From: a virus | IMG/VR virus record: IMGVR_UViG_3300030685_000016 | Coordinates: 62,001-126,000 of that record | Length of the DNA: 64,000 bases | Strand: one strand, 5' to 3' | In this document: piece by piece, positions 40,016 to 47,410 of the stretch | Numbering within the stretch: position 1 is the first letter of the stretch | Layout of the letters: the number at the start of each line of letters is the position of its first letter | Made by a program: the position numbers and the translations under genes | The notes under the pieces: model-generated | The model's database searches: none | What the model saw: only the letters and a program-made list of their open reading frames with translations | What the model was told of the DNA's origin: nothing

Positions 40016-40228
40016 GCGCTTGTGGCGGAATTGAGTAGACGCACCTAGTAAATGGGCACACAAGAAGTCGGGATTAACCGACGGAGAAACAAATACCATA
40101 ATGCATATTACTTAATGAAGAGGAAGTTACCCGAAAGGATATTGTACTTAACATTTAAAAGGAAAACCCTTGGGTTAGTACGATATGAGAGAAAGTTTCG
40201 TATGGGGGTTCGAATCCCTCCAAGCGCA
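40016..40228 (+). tRNA. tRNA-Leu gene with a ~125-base insertion
   Basis: Acceptor GCGCTTG/CAAGCGC is perfect, the D-region GGCGGAATTGAGTAGACGC typical of Leu, and the T-arm GGGGG-TTCGAAT-CCCTC. The anticodon stem starts CCTAG but its partner is displaced; CCTAGTAAATG can pair imperfectly with CATTTAAAAGG 120 bases later. The insert contains GTCGG/CCGAC and AACCC/GGGTT hairpins and no group I core. Confidence 0.5.
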
Positions 40229-40349
40229 CAATATTTGGTCAAGCCTGAGTTTTAACATTAGCTTAATTATTCGCCACGAATATTAACTTTAGTGTTGTCC
40301 AAACAAACTTAGCTTGATTTTTATACGTATATATCATCAGGAGGAAAAA

Positions 40350-40465
40350 AACTATAACATCGCGGGTTCGAATCCCGTCGGGGCCTCAATTAATATAAAA
40401 ATGGCCCCGTCGTCAAGTGGTTAAGACAATTATATAAATAGCTTTAAACTAAAGATCCCTGAATA
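40350..40465 (+). tRNA. Possible permuted tRNA-Glu gene
   Basis: The 3' half comes first: T-arm GCGGG-TTCGAAT-CCCGT and acceptor CGGGGCC (40362-40385). Seventeen bases later the 5' half begins: acceptor GGCCCCG (40403-40409) and D-arm GTCAAGTGGTTAAGAC. The 7-bp acceptor match is perfect and both halves resemble Bacteroidota tRNA-Glu. The anticodon region is unclear; a CTTTAAA loop lies near 40443. Remnants of two tandem tRNAs are the alternative. Confidence 0.45.
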
Positions 40466-40518
40466 TGATTATACAAAAGTTCTCCCAATCGAAGGAAATT
40501 GAACCTGGGAGAACGCAT

Positions 40519-40589
40519 GGGAAAGTGATGCAATGGTAGACGTATATTACGTGGCAATATTTGTGGAGGTTCGAATCCTCCCTTTCCCA
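40519..40589 (+). tRNA. tRNA, anticodon probably GTG
   Basis: Acceptor GGGAAAG/CTTTCCC and T-arm GGAGG-TTCGAAT-CCTCC are perfect. The anticodon arm ATATT-ACGTGGC-AATAT has C instead of T before GTG, so the identity (His by triplet) is uncertain. Confidence 0.55.
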
Positions 40590-40593
40590 CAAT

Positions 40594-40677
40594 GGAAGTA
40601 TGACAGAGTGCTAATGTACCTGACTTGAAATCAGAGGTGCCAGGAATGGTGCGTGGGTTGAACCCCTACTACTTCCT
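40594..40677 (+). tRNA. tRNA-Ser (TGA)
   Basis: Acceptor GGAAGTA/TACTTCC, loop CTTGAAA giving TGA, variable arm GGTGCCAGGAATGGTGC, T-stem GTGGG/CCTAC with loop TTGAACC. A second TGA-reading Ser tRNA besides that at 31883. Confidence 0.7.
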
Positions 40678-40700
40678 CAATTATTTATTAAACTTATAAA

Positions 40701-41027
40701 ATGAAAGATTCATTTACTATTGAAACCGCTATGTTAGCAAAAGAAAAAGGATATCCACAGATATTTGCAGGATGTACTATTAATGGATATTATTTTAAAA
40801 ATGCTGATACATATTTACAAGATACTCAGGCAAGATTATAAAAATGGTTGAGAGATGTGCATAATATTAAAGTTTATCTTTTATGGTATGATGATAAAAT
40901 AACTAATCCTAGATGGAGTGTGTATATTCATTATCCTCCAGTTTATAAACACTATTATATTAATGGTATTGAAGATTATGAAGAAGGTTTAGAAATAGGA
41001 TTACAAACAGCTTTAAAATTAATTTAA
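40701..41027 (+). CDS. Conserved phage protein with in-frame TAA
   Basis: One frame of 108 codons broken by TAA at 40839. Before it: MKDSFTIETAMLAKEKGYPQ ... DTQARL; after it: KWLRDVHNIKVYLLWYDD ... EEGLEIGLQTALKLI. It matches the family of the intact gene at 46445 (WFREEHNIHI ... ALKLI), in which I recall a Gln just before the WLRE block. CAA to TAA is one change. The next gene starts 2 bases after the final stop, as expected if the whole frame is one gene. Confidence 0.6.
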
Positions 41028-41029
41028 TT

Positions 41030-41212
41030 ATGGGATTTTCAATTATTTTATGTGAAATTTTGTTACTTTGTTCTTTGGGATTATTTTTATCATTTGTAAA
41101 AGATACAAGCACTCCCCCAACTCACCAAACTTGGATATTTATATCTATCTTAAAATTTATAGGTATTATTATTATTGCATTTATTTCATTTATATTAGGT
41201 CATGTTTTCTAA
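41030..41212 (+). CDS. 60-aa two-helix membrane protein
   Basis: Hydrophobic segments IILCEILLLCSLGLFLSFV and LKFIGIIIIAFISFILG. It overlaps the next gene by 11 bases. Function unknown. Confidence 0.5.
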   Translation: MGFSIILCEILLLCSLGLFLSFVKDTSTPPTHQTWIFISILKFIGIIIIAFISFILGHVF

Positions 41213-41474
41213 TAAAATTTCAAAAGAAAAAGAGTTATTAATTAGACTAGCAACTGATAAGAATGGAAATATAAAATTTAAATCTAAATTATTATATAAT
41301 AATCCTTATTTATATTCTTCTAATGAGGACTTACGTTATTATTTATGGATGATTGAATTAAGTATTTATATTGGGGATAATTTAGACTGTTCTTCAATTC
41401 ATTGTTCATTTGATGTATTAAATATTAACAAATTAGAAAATGAATTATTGTATATAATAAATAAAATTAAATGA
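41202..41474 (+). CDS. Unidentified 90-aa protein
   Basis: Not recognised. Basic N-terminus, Tyr-rich middle (YNNPYLYSSNEDLRYYLW), helical end. Its TGA overlaps the next start (ATGA). Confidence 0.5.
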   Translation: MFSNKISKEKELLIRLATDKNGNIKFKSKLLYNNPYLYSSNEDLRYYLWMIELSIYIGDNLDCSSIHCSFDVLNINKLENELLYIINKIK

Positions 41475-41827
41475 TAGAGGCATTTTTATTAATTTGCATT
41501 CATTGGATTGCAGATTTTGTTTGTCAAAATAAGAAATTGGCTACTAGTAAATGGAATAGTTTTGATAAACTGACAGATCATACAGTTATTTATAGTGTGG
41601 TATTAGGATTACTAGTTTTTATAGTTCCTGTATTACAATTTAAAAATATTTCTGCACTGTTTTTATTTATAAGTTTAAACCTAATTCTTCATACTATAAT
41701 TGATTATTTTACAAGTAAAATTGTGCATAAGAAATTTGAAAATAAACAATATGGTGCATTTAGAGTTATAGGATTTGATCAGGTATTACATTATGGATGT
41801 TTGTTTTTTACCTATTCAATTTGTTAG
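41471..41827 (+). CDS. DUF3307-like multi-pass membrane protein
   Basis: 118 residues. IHWIADFVCQNKKLATSKWN, then DHTVIYSVVLGLLVF, LHTIIDYFTSKI and GFDQVLHYGCLFFTYSI give the pattern HxxxDFxxQ, DHxxxY, HxxxDxxxxxxD-x-HQ of the phage/bacterial DUF3307 family, membrane proteins of unknown function with conserved His and Asp that suggest metal binding. Confidence 0.6.
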   Translation: MIEAFLLICIHWIADFVCQNKKLATSKWNSFDKLTDHTVIYSVVLGLLVFIVPVLQFKNISALFLFISLNLILHTIIDYFTSKIVHKKFENKQYGAFRVIGFDQVLHYGCLFFTYSIC

Positions 41828-41835
41828 ATATAAAT

Positions 41836-41907
41836 GATAAGTGGGGTGGTTGTATCACTTTTTGTCTGCAAAACAAAGTAAAAAGAGTTAGATTCTCTTA
41901 CTTATCT
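41836..41907 (+). tRNA. tRNA-Cys (GCA)
   Basis: Anticodon arm TTTGT-CTGCAAA-ACAAA gives GCA. Acceptor GATAAGT/ACTTATC is perfect. T-arm AAGAG-TTAGATT-CTCTT has an unusual loop. Confidence 0.75.
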
Positions 41908-41935
41908 CAGAGATTATTAATTTAAAAATTTAATT

Positions 41936-42694
41936 ATGTTTAAAATTATTTGGCCTTGGAGTAAAACTTCAAAGGAAATGCAAGAGTTTCAAGAGTGGAA
42001 AGAAAAAAGATCAGTTGAAAATAAAAATCCTGAGATGATTGTAATGGATCCTAATGGAGAATTAAGTAAAGATTATCTTTATGATTTTCTAGGATGGGAA
42101 GCTAGTTATGGTAATTATAACCGATATTCAGAAACTATTTTTGCACCAGGTTCTCCTCAACTAGAAGCTCTTAAAATGAAGATTACAGTTAAACCAATAG
42201 ATGTTGTAAATCAATTGGAAACTGCTCCAACATTTTTTGATTTAGCTTGTATTGAGGAAAAAATTCAACTTGTTCTTTCAAAAAAAGAATTGATTAATAA
42301 TCAATATTCTAAAAGAGAAGTTAATGGATTATTAGAATGTCTTGAAAATAGAAAAAAATATACTGAATTTAAAGAATATTTTGAGGGATTTCAAGTCACT
42401 ACTGATGAAAAAATTGGAGAAGTTTTGGATAAACATTTATTAGTCCGCAAAGCTGTTGAAATTTTCATTCCTGATTTCCCTGTTGAAGCTATAAAAACAA
42501 TGCAAACTTATACTGATAAAGTGATGGAAGTTTGTGGTAAAAAACCTATTTTTTATGTTATTGCAGAAGATGATAACTTTAAGAAAGCATATGGAAAAAG
42601 AGATCCAATTCTTTTAGCTCAAAGTCCATTTGGTTTCTATTGGTATATTCTCGGTGCATGGGATAAAGAGATGTTACTTCTTTCTGAATTTTAA
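41936..42694 (+). CDS. Unidentified 252-aa protein
   Basis: Not recognised. Starts MFKIIWPWSKTSKEMQEFQE; helical and charged, with a ~40-residue block resembling coiled coil (FDLACIEEKIQLVLSKKELI). A C-terminal region YVIAEDDNFKKAYGKRDPIL is of mixed fold. No membrane segment. Confidence 0.5.
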   Translation: MFKIIWPWSKTSKEMQEFQEWKEKRSVENKNPEMIVMDPNGELSKDYLYDFLGWEASYGNYNRYSETIFAPGSPQLEALKMKITVKPIDVVNQLETAPTFFDLACIEEKIQLVLSKKELINNQYSKREVNGLLECLENRKKYTEFKEYFEGFQVTTDEKIGEVLDKHLLVRKAVEIFIPDFPVEAIKTMQTYTDKVMEVCGKKPIFYVIAEDDNFKKAYGKRDPILLAQSPFGFYWYILGAWDKEMLLLSEF

Positions 42695-42703
42695 GATTTT
42701 ATT

Positions 42704-43123
42704 ATGAAAATTTTATTTTGTATTTTACTTTTATTCTGTACAATAACAATGGCAGAAGTAAAAGTTATTAAACTTCCTATAAAAGAGAAATTAAAAAAAT
42801 CTCTGGTTGTAACTGCAACTACTTATACTATAAAAAACCGTAGTACTATTGATTTTTATACGAAAAGTGGTTTTAAAATAACTAAAACAAATCCAAAACT
42901 GGATAGAGTTATTGCTGTTAGTCATGATTTAAAGAAACTCTTTAATTATGGTGATTCAGTGTTGATTCAAGGTATTGGAAAACATAGTGGTGTTTATTAT
43001 ATAAGAGATTTAATGGATTCAAAATGGAAAAATAGGATTGATATTCTATTAAATCCTAATGATTTATTAATAACTTATTACAAAGTAAAAATTATTTTAA
43101 TGAATAAAAAAGAGGTACAATAA
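42704..43123 (+). CDS. Secreted 3D/RlpA-like double-psi barrel protein
   Basis: 139 residues with a signal peptide (MKILFCILLLFCTITMA). The mature part has VTATTYTI, DRVIAVSHDLKKLFNYGDSV and KHSGVYYIRDLMDSKWKNRI with an IDI near the end, the D-containing strands of the 3D (double-psi beta-barrel) fold found in RlpA-type and spore cell-wall proteins. It should act in the periplasm, perhaps on peptidoglycan during lysis. Confidence 0.6.
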   Translation: MKILFCILLLFCTITMAEVKVIKLPIKEKLKKSLVVTATTYTIKNRSTIDFYTKSGFKITKTNPKLDRVIAVSHDLKKLFNYGDSVLIQGIGKHSGVYYIRDLMDSKWKNRIDILLNPNDLLITYYKVKIILMNKKEVQ

Positions 43124-43130
43124 GTACCTC
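43112..43130 (+). ncRNA. Hairpin followed by TTACAAAT before tRNA-Lys
   Basis: GAGGTAC (43112-43118) pairs with GTACCTC (43124-43130); TTACAAATT follows. Hairpin plus TTACAA-type sequence next to a tRNA recalls the Ro60-locus elements. It overlaps the stop of the preceding gene. Confidence 0.4.
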
Positions 43131-43138
43131 TTACAAAT

Positions 43139-43210
43139 TCTCCTATGGCAAACAGGTGTAGGCAACGCCCTTTTAAGGCGTGGGGCAAGGATCGTTACCT
43201 TGTAGGAGAA
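43139..43210 (+). tRNA. tRNA-Lys (TTT)
   Basis: Anticodon arm ACGCC-CTTTTAA-GGCGT gives TTT. Acceptor TCTCCTA/TAGGAGA is perfect. T-arm CAAGG-ATCGTTA-CCTTG has A at the first loop position. Confidence 0.75.
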
Positions 43211-43224
43211 CAAATATTTAAACT

Positions 43225-43641
43225 ATGAAGAAAGCAATTTTTAAGCTAAACGGAGGACAAGGTGCATTACTCTGTTCTCAATGTCATGTTATCATTACAA
43301 CAGGAAGATATTTTACAGATAAACAATGGTTAGCAGCGAAAGGAGAAATTAAATTACCTCCACAATTCTGTGATAGATGTACAAGTAACCATTTATATAA
43401 GAAATTAGAAGATAAAGTTTATAAATATCCTACTAAAAGTAAATATGGTTTTCATAATGATGAATTAGAAACTCTTTTAAAAGATTATCCTGATATTAAT
43501 ATGGATAAATTTAATGAAGCCATGATGGGTAATACCTGTATGATAGATGAAGGAGGAGTAATTATGTATCATTGTGATATATTTGTCGCTTTAAAATGTG
43601 GAATAGAAAACAGAGAATTAACTATTGAAGAATGGGACTAA
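43225..43641 (+). CDS. Zinc-site protein, 138 aa
   Basis: LLCSQCHVII and later FCDRCTS form two CxxC pairs about 40 residues apart, a likely zinc site. The C-terminal half is helical. Function unknown; it shares a transcript with two small downstream genes. Confidence 0.55.
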   Translation: MKKAIFKLNGGQGALLCSQCHVIITTGRYFTDKQWLAAKGEIKLPPQFCDRCTSNHLYKKLEDKVYKYPTKSKYGFHNDELETLLKDYPDINMDKFNEAMMGNTCMIDEGGVIMYHCDIFVALKCGIENRELTIEEWD

Positions 43642-43643
43642 TT

Positions 43644-43739
43644 ATGGAAGAGAAAAAATGTGCAAGTTGTAGAATGATACACTTATTTATAGTGTGTCCA
43701 TTTTGTGGATCAATTGTATCTATTCCTATGGAAGATTGA
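43644..43739 (+). CDS. 31-aa zinc-ribbon peptide
   Basis: MEEKKCASCRMIHLFIVCPF then CGS: CxxC ... CxxC. Similar in form to the peptide at 16658. It begins 2 bases after the previous stop. Confidence 0.45.
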   Translation: MEEKKCASCRMIHLFIVCPFCGSIVSIPMED

Positions 43740-43741
43740 AA

Positions 43742-44101
43742 ATGAAAATTTTAAAATTTGAATGGGATAATGCTATTGGCTGTGAATGGAATGGTAAAAG
43801 TGTTTTAATAGGCCAATATTTACCAAATAGGGAAAATAATGAAATCTCACATATAGAGATTTATGGTTTTGCTTTAAGTATAGCAGATATAAATAAAGAT
43901 TTTCAATTACATGAATATTCTTGTTTTGGTGGTAATATTTGCGGTGAAGTATCTGAGATTTCAAAAGAAGATGCAAGAAAATTATTGTATGAAGAAATTG
44001 ATAAATCTTTAAATATTTTATTTGATCAAGGTGAAATGAATATGATTAATCAAAAACTTAACGTCGCAGAATCAGTTTATGAAGATAACGATGAAGATTG
44101 A
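43742..44101 (+). CDS. Unidentified 119-aa protein
   Basis: I use the ATG at 43742 (MKILKFEWDNAIGCEWNGKS). The first half looks beta-rich, the end acidic and helical. Not recognised. Confidence 0.55.
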   Translation: MKILKFEWDNAIGCEWNGKSVLIGQYLPNRENNEISHIEIYGFALSIADINKDFQLHEYSCFGGNICGEVSEISKEDARKLLYEEIDKSLNILFDQGEMNMINQKLNVAESVYEDNDED

Positions 44102-44311
44102 AAACTATTAATAACTTAAAATGGATTCGAGTGCCATTGCGAAAATGTCCCTACCGTAAGTAAACACTGATGTCGACAATTAACAGAAGTTTAACTCGGA
44201 GGAAATCTATAACATATAAGGATTAGAAATCTAATATGAAAGAAGAAAGTACAGAACATAAGACTTTAATGGGGATTATGTACGGGAGAGTTATTAATAG
44301 TTTAAATTAAT
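44102..44311 (+). other. Non-coding stretch before tRNA-Ile
   Basis: No gene. ATTAG-AAAT-CTAAT is a clear small hairpin (about 44223-44236); CATAAGACTTTAATGGGG and its surroundings show weak pairing with GATTATG. Nothing can be named. Confidence 0.3.
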
Positions 44312-44389
44312 AGGAATGTATTCCCTCTGCCTGATAAGCAGTAGAAAGGATAATTTGGTTACATATGGGTTCAAGTCCCATCTTTCCTA
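44312..44389 (+). tRNA. tRNA-Ile (GAT) without a D-arm
   Basis: Anticodon arm CTGC-CTGATAA-GCAG gives GAT. T-arm ATGGG-TTCAAGT-CCCAT, acceptor AGGAATG/CTTTCCT with one mismatch. Only eight bases stand where the D-arm belongs, and the variable region is about 23 bases. Confidence 0.5.
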
Positions 44390-44554
44390 CACTCGTGTTG
44401 CCCTACCTCGGGCACGTATAAAATAATAGATTCTAATAAGCAACCTAGTTGAGGCTTCGTGAACGTTTTGATAATATTCACCAGCACGTACTGGAAAAAA
44501 ATTATCCACATATCCTATTATAGGCCTTAGTAAAACTATAATGAGGATATACAT

Positions 44555-44625
44555 GGAGATAGCCTGGTGGCACGCCCTGATAGGGTTTTACTAGTTGTTT
44601 GAGGTTCAACTCCTCTTTATCTCCC
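44555..44625 (+). tRNA. tRNA-Ile (GAT)
   Basis: Acceptor GGAGATA/TATCTCC is perfect; loop CTGATAG gives GAT; T-arm GAGG-TTCAACT-CCTC. The anticodon stem has weak outer pairs. Non-coding DNA at 44390-44554 precedes it. Confidence 0.6.
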
Positions 44626-44645
44626 AAATATTAATAAAATTTAAA

Positions 44646-44915
44646 ATGAGTAAACATTTAATTTATGATTTAATGGAAGCATGTTCTGGAGTTAATGAAC
44701 TTCGACATGCAATAGTAGTAATGAAAGAACTTGGTATCACTTATCAACATCGAACACCTCAAACAATGGGAGAATGTTGGTGGTTTTGGAATTGTGAAAA
44801 TTTACCAGAAAAATTACCAAGTTATTTAACACCACTTGATCTTGACCCAATGGAATGTATTGGATATGGATTAAGTCAAGAAGATGCAGAAAAGATACGT
44901 GATTATAAATATTAA
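44646..44915 (+). CDS. Unidentified 89-aa protein
   Basis: I use the ATG at 44646 (MSKHLIYDLMEACSGVNELR). Soluble, helical; the middle GECWWFWNCENLP is Trp-rich, all TGG codons. Not recognised. Confidence 0.5.
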   Translation: MSKHLIYDLMEACSGVNELRHAIVVMKELGITYQHRTPQTMGECWWFWNCENLPEKLPSYLTPLDLDPMECIGYGLSQEDAEKIRDYKY

Positions 44916-44995
44916 ATCTCATGATGGCAGGACGTGTATAGCTGGCAATTGTCCAAGTTAGAACCTTCGGGTACTATGCGTGGGATTTATTTAAT

Positions 44996-45070
44996 GCATA
45001 AGTGCTCGAGTGATCCAAGAGGACGGTCTCCAAAACCGTAAAACCGTGAGTTTGAATCTTACCTTATGTG
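44996..45070 (+). tRNA. tRNA-Trp (CCA)
   Basis: Anticodon arm ACGGT-CTCCAAA-ACCGT gives CCA, which reads TGG. Acceptor GCATAAG/CTTATGT, T-arm GTGAG-TTTGAAT-CTTAC. This is the only Trp tRNA I find; no tRNA with anticodon TCA was found. Just upstream, 44916-44995 has GGAC/GTCC and ACC-TTCG-GGT hairpins. Confidence 0.8.
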
Positions 45071-45095
45071 CAATTATTTATTAAAAAATTATGTT

Positions 45096-45512
45096 ATGAG
45101 TTATCAAAAATTTGAAACTGTTGAAAGTAAAATTAATGAAGTTATTTCTACTTTATATGGAGATGAATTTCAAGTTCCTGAATTGCAGGATTCATTAAAA
45201 GCTGTTGGATGTCCTTATGCTTTAGTCATACCACCAATTTTGAAAAAAGCGGGAGTCATAAAAATGGATGGTGTAACTAAACTTTCCAGATTTGTAGTTG
45301 AAAGAATTAATTATTCTGTCATAAAAGATTTATTTGAAGAAGCAATTCAAGTTTATCAGCATAAGTCTAAAAATATAAATCCATCTGTATATGAAGAAAA
45401 GATTATACAAGGAGAAAGAACTGCAGATGAAGATAGAGCTATAAAACTATTAAAATCTTTAGGTTATATTATTCAAAAAAAGATTATCACTGAATCAATT
45501 ATAGAAATATAG
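45096..45512 (+). CDS. Unidentified 138-aa protein
   Basis: I use the ATG at 45096 (MSYQKFETVESKINEVISTL). The sequence is helical with an HTH-like stretch (PYALVIPPILKKAGVIKMDG), so a DNA-binding role is possible. It lies between tRNA-Trp and tRNA-Met. Confidence 0.5.
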   Translation: MSYQKFETVESKINEVISTLYGDEFQVPELQDSLKAVGCPYALVIPPILKKAGVIKMDGVTKLSRFVVERINYSVIKDLFEEAIQVYQHKSKNINPSVYEEKIIQGERTADEDRAIKLLKSLGYIIQKKIITESIIEI

Positions 45513-45518
45513 TTTTAA

Positions 45519-45593
45519 GGGTCCTTAGCTTAGTTTGGTTAAAGCAAATCCCTCATAAGGATGAGAGCCACAGTTCAAGTCTGTGAGGGCCCA
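45519..45593 (+). tRNA. tRNA-Met (CAT)
   Basis: Acceptor GGGTCCT/AGGGCCC, loop CTCATAA between ATCC and GGAT giving CAT, T-arm CACAG-TTCAAGT-CTGTG. Fourth CAT tRNA in the window. Confidence 0.75.
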
Positions 45594-45617
45594 CTAATTT
45601 TTAAAATAATTAATAAA

Positions 45618-45865
45618 ATGGAAAGACTTCAAAAAATTCAAAAAATTGTTATTCAGATGATGTATCTTTTGGATTAGATGTAATAGTTAAAGTTTCTTTT
45701 GTTATACCAAAAGGATACACTTCAATGACTCCAGATGAACTTATTAAGGACTGGTTCCAAAGACATCATTTAACATTAGAAGGATATAGCCATGCTTTTA
45801 GAGATGGATCAATGGTTGGGAACTCTGAAGAAATTATTGATGTAACAATTATTAATAAAGAATAA
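45618..45865 (+). pseudogene. Frameshifted small gene
   Basis: From the ATG the frame stops early, but another frame gives VSFVIPKGYTSMTPDELIKD, WFQRHHLTLEG and EEIIDVTIINKE to 45865. Adding one A to the first A-run (45630-45640) joins both into one protein. It may be a real deletion, a programmed shift or a sequence error in the homopolymer. Confidence 0.5.
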
Positions 45866-45993
45866 AAAATTAACTAATTTACAAATAGTATAAATCTGAA
45901 TTATTATGTAGGTGAAACACCTTCCTGAGTGCAAGGATAAAAATAATAAAGATAATCATAATTATCTAAGATATTGTAAATTAGTTTTAAAAT

Positions 45994-46067
45994 GGGGTCG
46001 TAGCTCAGTTGATTAGAGTATCACACTTGCAATGTGAATGTCAAGGGTTTGAGTCCCTTCTTCTCCA
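45994..46067 (+). tRNA. tRNA-Ala (TGC)
   Basis: Anticodon arm TCACA-CTTGCAA-TGTGA gives TGC. T-arm AAGGG-TTTGAGT-CCCTT. Acceptor GGGGTCG/CTTCTCC has two mismatches, unusual for a working tRNA. Confidence 0.65.
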
Positions 46068-46086
46068 CAAACTAATAATAAATCAC

Positions 46087-46233
46087 ATGGAAAAAGTAAT
46101 GATTGCAATAGTTCTATTATGTGGATTACTCTATATAATAGGAAAAGTTAAAGAGTGCAGTGATAATCCAGAATATGAAGCATGGATTACGCAGGACAAA
46201 GCAAAATACCCAGAATTATATAAAAAGAAATAA
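46087..46233 (+). CDS. 48-aa membrane-anchored peptide
   Basis: MEKVMIAIVLLCGLLYIIGK is a transmembrane helix, followed by a charged tail with WITQDKAKYPELYKKK. Its stop overlaps the next start (TAATG). Confidence 0.5.
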   Translation: MEKVMIAIVLLCGLLYIIGKVKECSDNPEYEAWITQDKAKYPELYKKK

Positions 46234-46448
46234 TGGATGAAATAAAATTAGAAGATTATTGGACAAAGAAGTTTCCTAATGGACATTTGCCTTCTTATGC
46301 TAAAGAAATGATGCTTGAATTTGCATCAGATATTCTTCAATTAGCTACTGAAAATGCCTCAATAAAAACTGAAGTATGTATGGGAGTTGTAATAGATCAT
46401 AATATTGACAGAGATTCTATTCTTAACACAATAAATCAAATAGAATGA
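46233..46448 (+). CDS. Unidentified 71-aa protein
   Basis: Helical, acidic, not recognised (LEDYWTKKFPNGHLPSYAKE). Linked by overlaps to the genes on both sides (TAATG, ATGA). Confidence 0.5.
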   Translation: MDEIKLEDYWTKKFPNGHLPSYAKEMMLEFASDILQLATENASIKTEVCMGVVIDHNIDRDSILNTINQIE

Positions 46449-46864
46449 AAAATTTATTTGTACCATATGAATTAGCTTTAAAGCTAAAAGAGAAAGGATT
46501 TAATGAACCTTGTTTTGCTGTATATGTGAGACATAAATTACTTATGATTGGTCAACCAAATGATCTTCAAATTTATACTACTGAAGATTTTGAAGATGAT
46601 ATAAAAAGTGAAGATATTATTGCTCCTCTTTATCAACAAGTAACAGATTGGTTTAGAGAGGAACATAATATACATATTCATATATCAAGAATGTATTGCT
46701 ATGTAGGAGATAAGCCAAGAACCTTCGATGGTTGGTGCGTCTATATTGATAATGGGGTTGAAGATTCTGATTTAGAATGTAATTCCATATTCATTAAAAT
46801 GTTCTATCCTACTTATTATGAAGCTTTAATAAAGGCTATTGAAGAAGCATTAAAACTTATTTAA
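46445..46864 (+). CDS. Conserved phage protein, intact relative of 40701-41027
   Basis: 139 residues of a widespread hypothetical family: ALKLKEKGFNEPCFAVY, then APLYQQVTDWFREEHNIHIH and a closing YYEALIKAIEEALKLI. The gene at 40701 is a shorter relative with a TAA near the WLRE block. Function unknown. Start overlaps the previous stop. Confidence 0.65.
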   Translation: MKNLFVPYELALKLKEKGFNEPCFAVYVRHKLLMIGQPNDLQIYTTEDFEDDIKSEDIIAPLYQQVTDWFREEHNIHIHISRMYCYVGDKPRTFDGWCVYIDNGVEDSDLECNSIFIKMFYPTYYEALIKAIEEALKLI

Positions 46865-47214
46865 TGAAAAAAGGAGTATCACGAATAGTTTTTAAAATAG
46901 GAAAATTTGCAATAAAAATTCCTAATCATTCATTTAATCACGAACATTTTCTACTTGGATGTTGGGCAAATTGTTCAGAAAGAAACTGGTATAAATGTAC
47001 TAATAAAATAGCTGAATATAAAGATAAGATGGCACCTTCTCTATTTTGTTCATGGTTTGGTTTAATTCAAATTCAATATTGGTGTAATCCTATTGATAGA
47101 GATTTAACAGATGAAGAACTTAAATATTTTGATAATATTAGAAATGGAGAACAAAAATCTGAAAACTTTGGATATTATAATAATAGAATGGTTTGTTTAG
47201 ATTATGCACAATAG
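46864..47214 (+). CDS. Unidentified 116-aa protein
   Basis: Starts MKKGVSRIVFKIGKFAIKIP, with a WANCSERNWYKC block holding two Cys. Resembles a family of small phage proteins with a K-I-P-x-x start, function unknown. Start overlaps the previous stop. Confidence 0.55.
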   Translation: MKKGVSRIVFKIGKFAIKIPNHSFNHEHFLLGCWANCSERNWYKCTNKIAEYKDKMAPSLFCSWFGLIQIQYWCNPIDRDLTDEELKYFDNIRNGEQKSENFGYYNNRMVCLDYAQ

Positions 47215-47253
47215 ATATAATTAATATTTGATTTATATTAATGGAAAAATTAT

Positions 47254-47340
47254 TATGAAAAAATGGATTATTAAATTATTTAATAAATTTATTATATTGA
47301 TCAATACTGACTCATATGATGATGGAACAGGTTGGGGATG
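47254..47340 (+). CDS. Possible 28-aa peptide
   Basis: MKKWIIKLFNKFIILINTDS to a TGA at 47338. If TGA were Trp it would continue 16 codons. Very short and uncertain. Confidence 0.3.
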
Positions 47341-47410
47341 AAGAAAGAACTTAATTTCTATTTCTATATTCTTTTTGGCAGATGTCAATTAATGTTGGAT
47401 TATTGTTTAA

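Noticed and set aside
40052-40255. 67-residue frame MGTQEVGINRRRNKYHNAYY...
   Set aside because: It lies inside the interrupted tRNA-Leu gene and reads through its T-arm.
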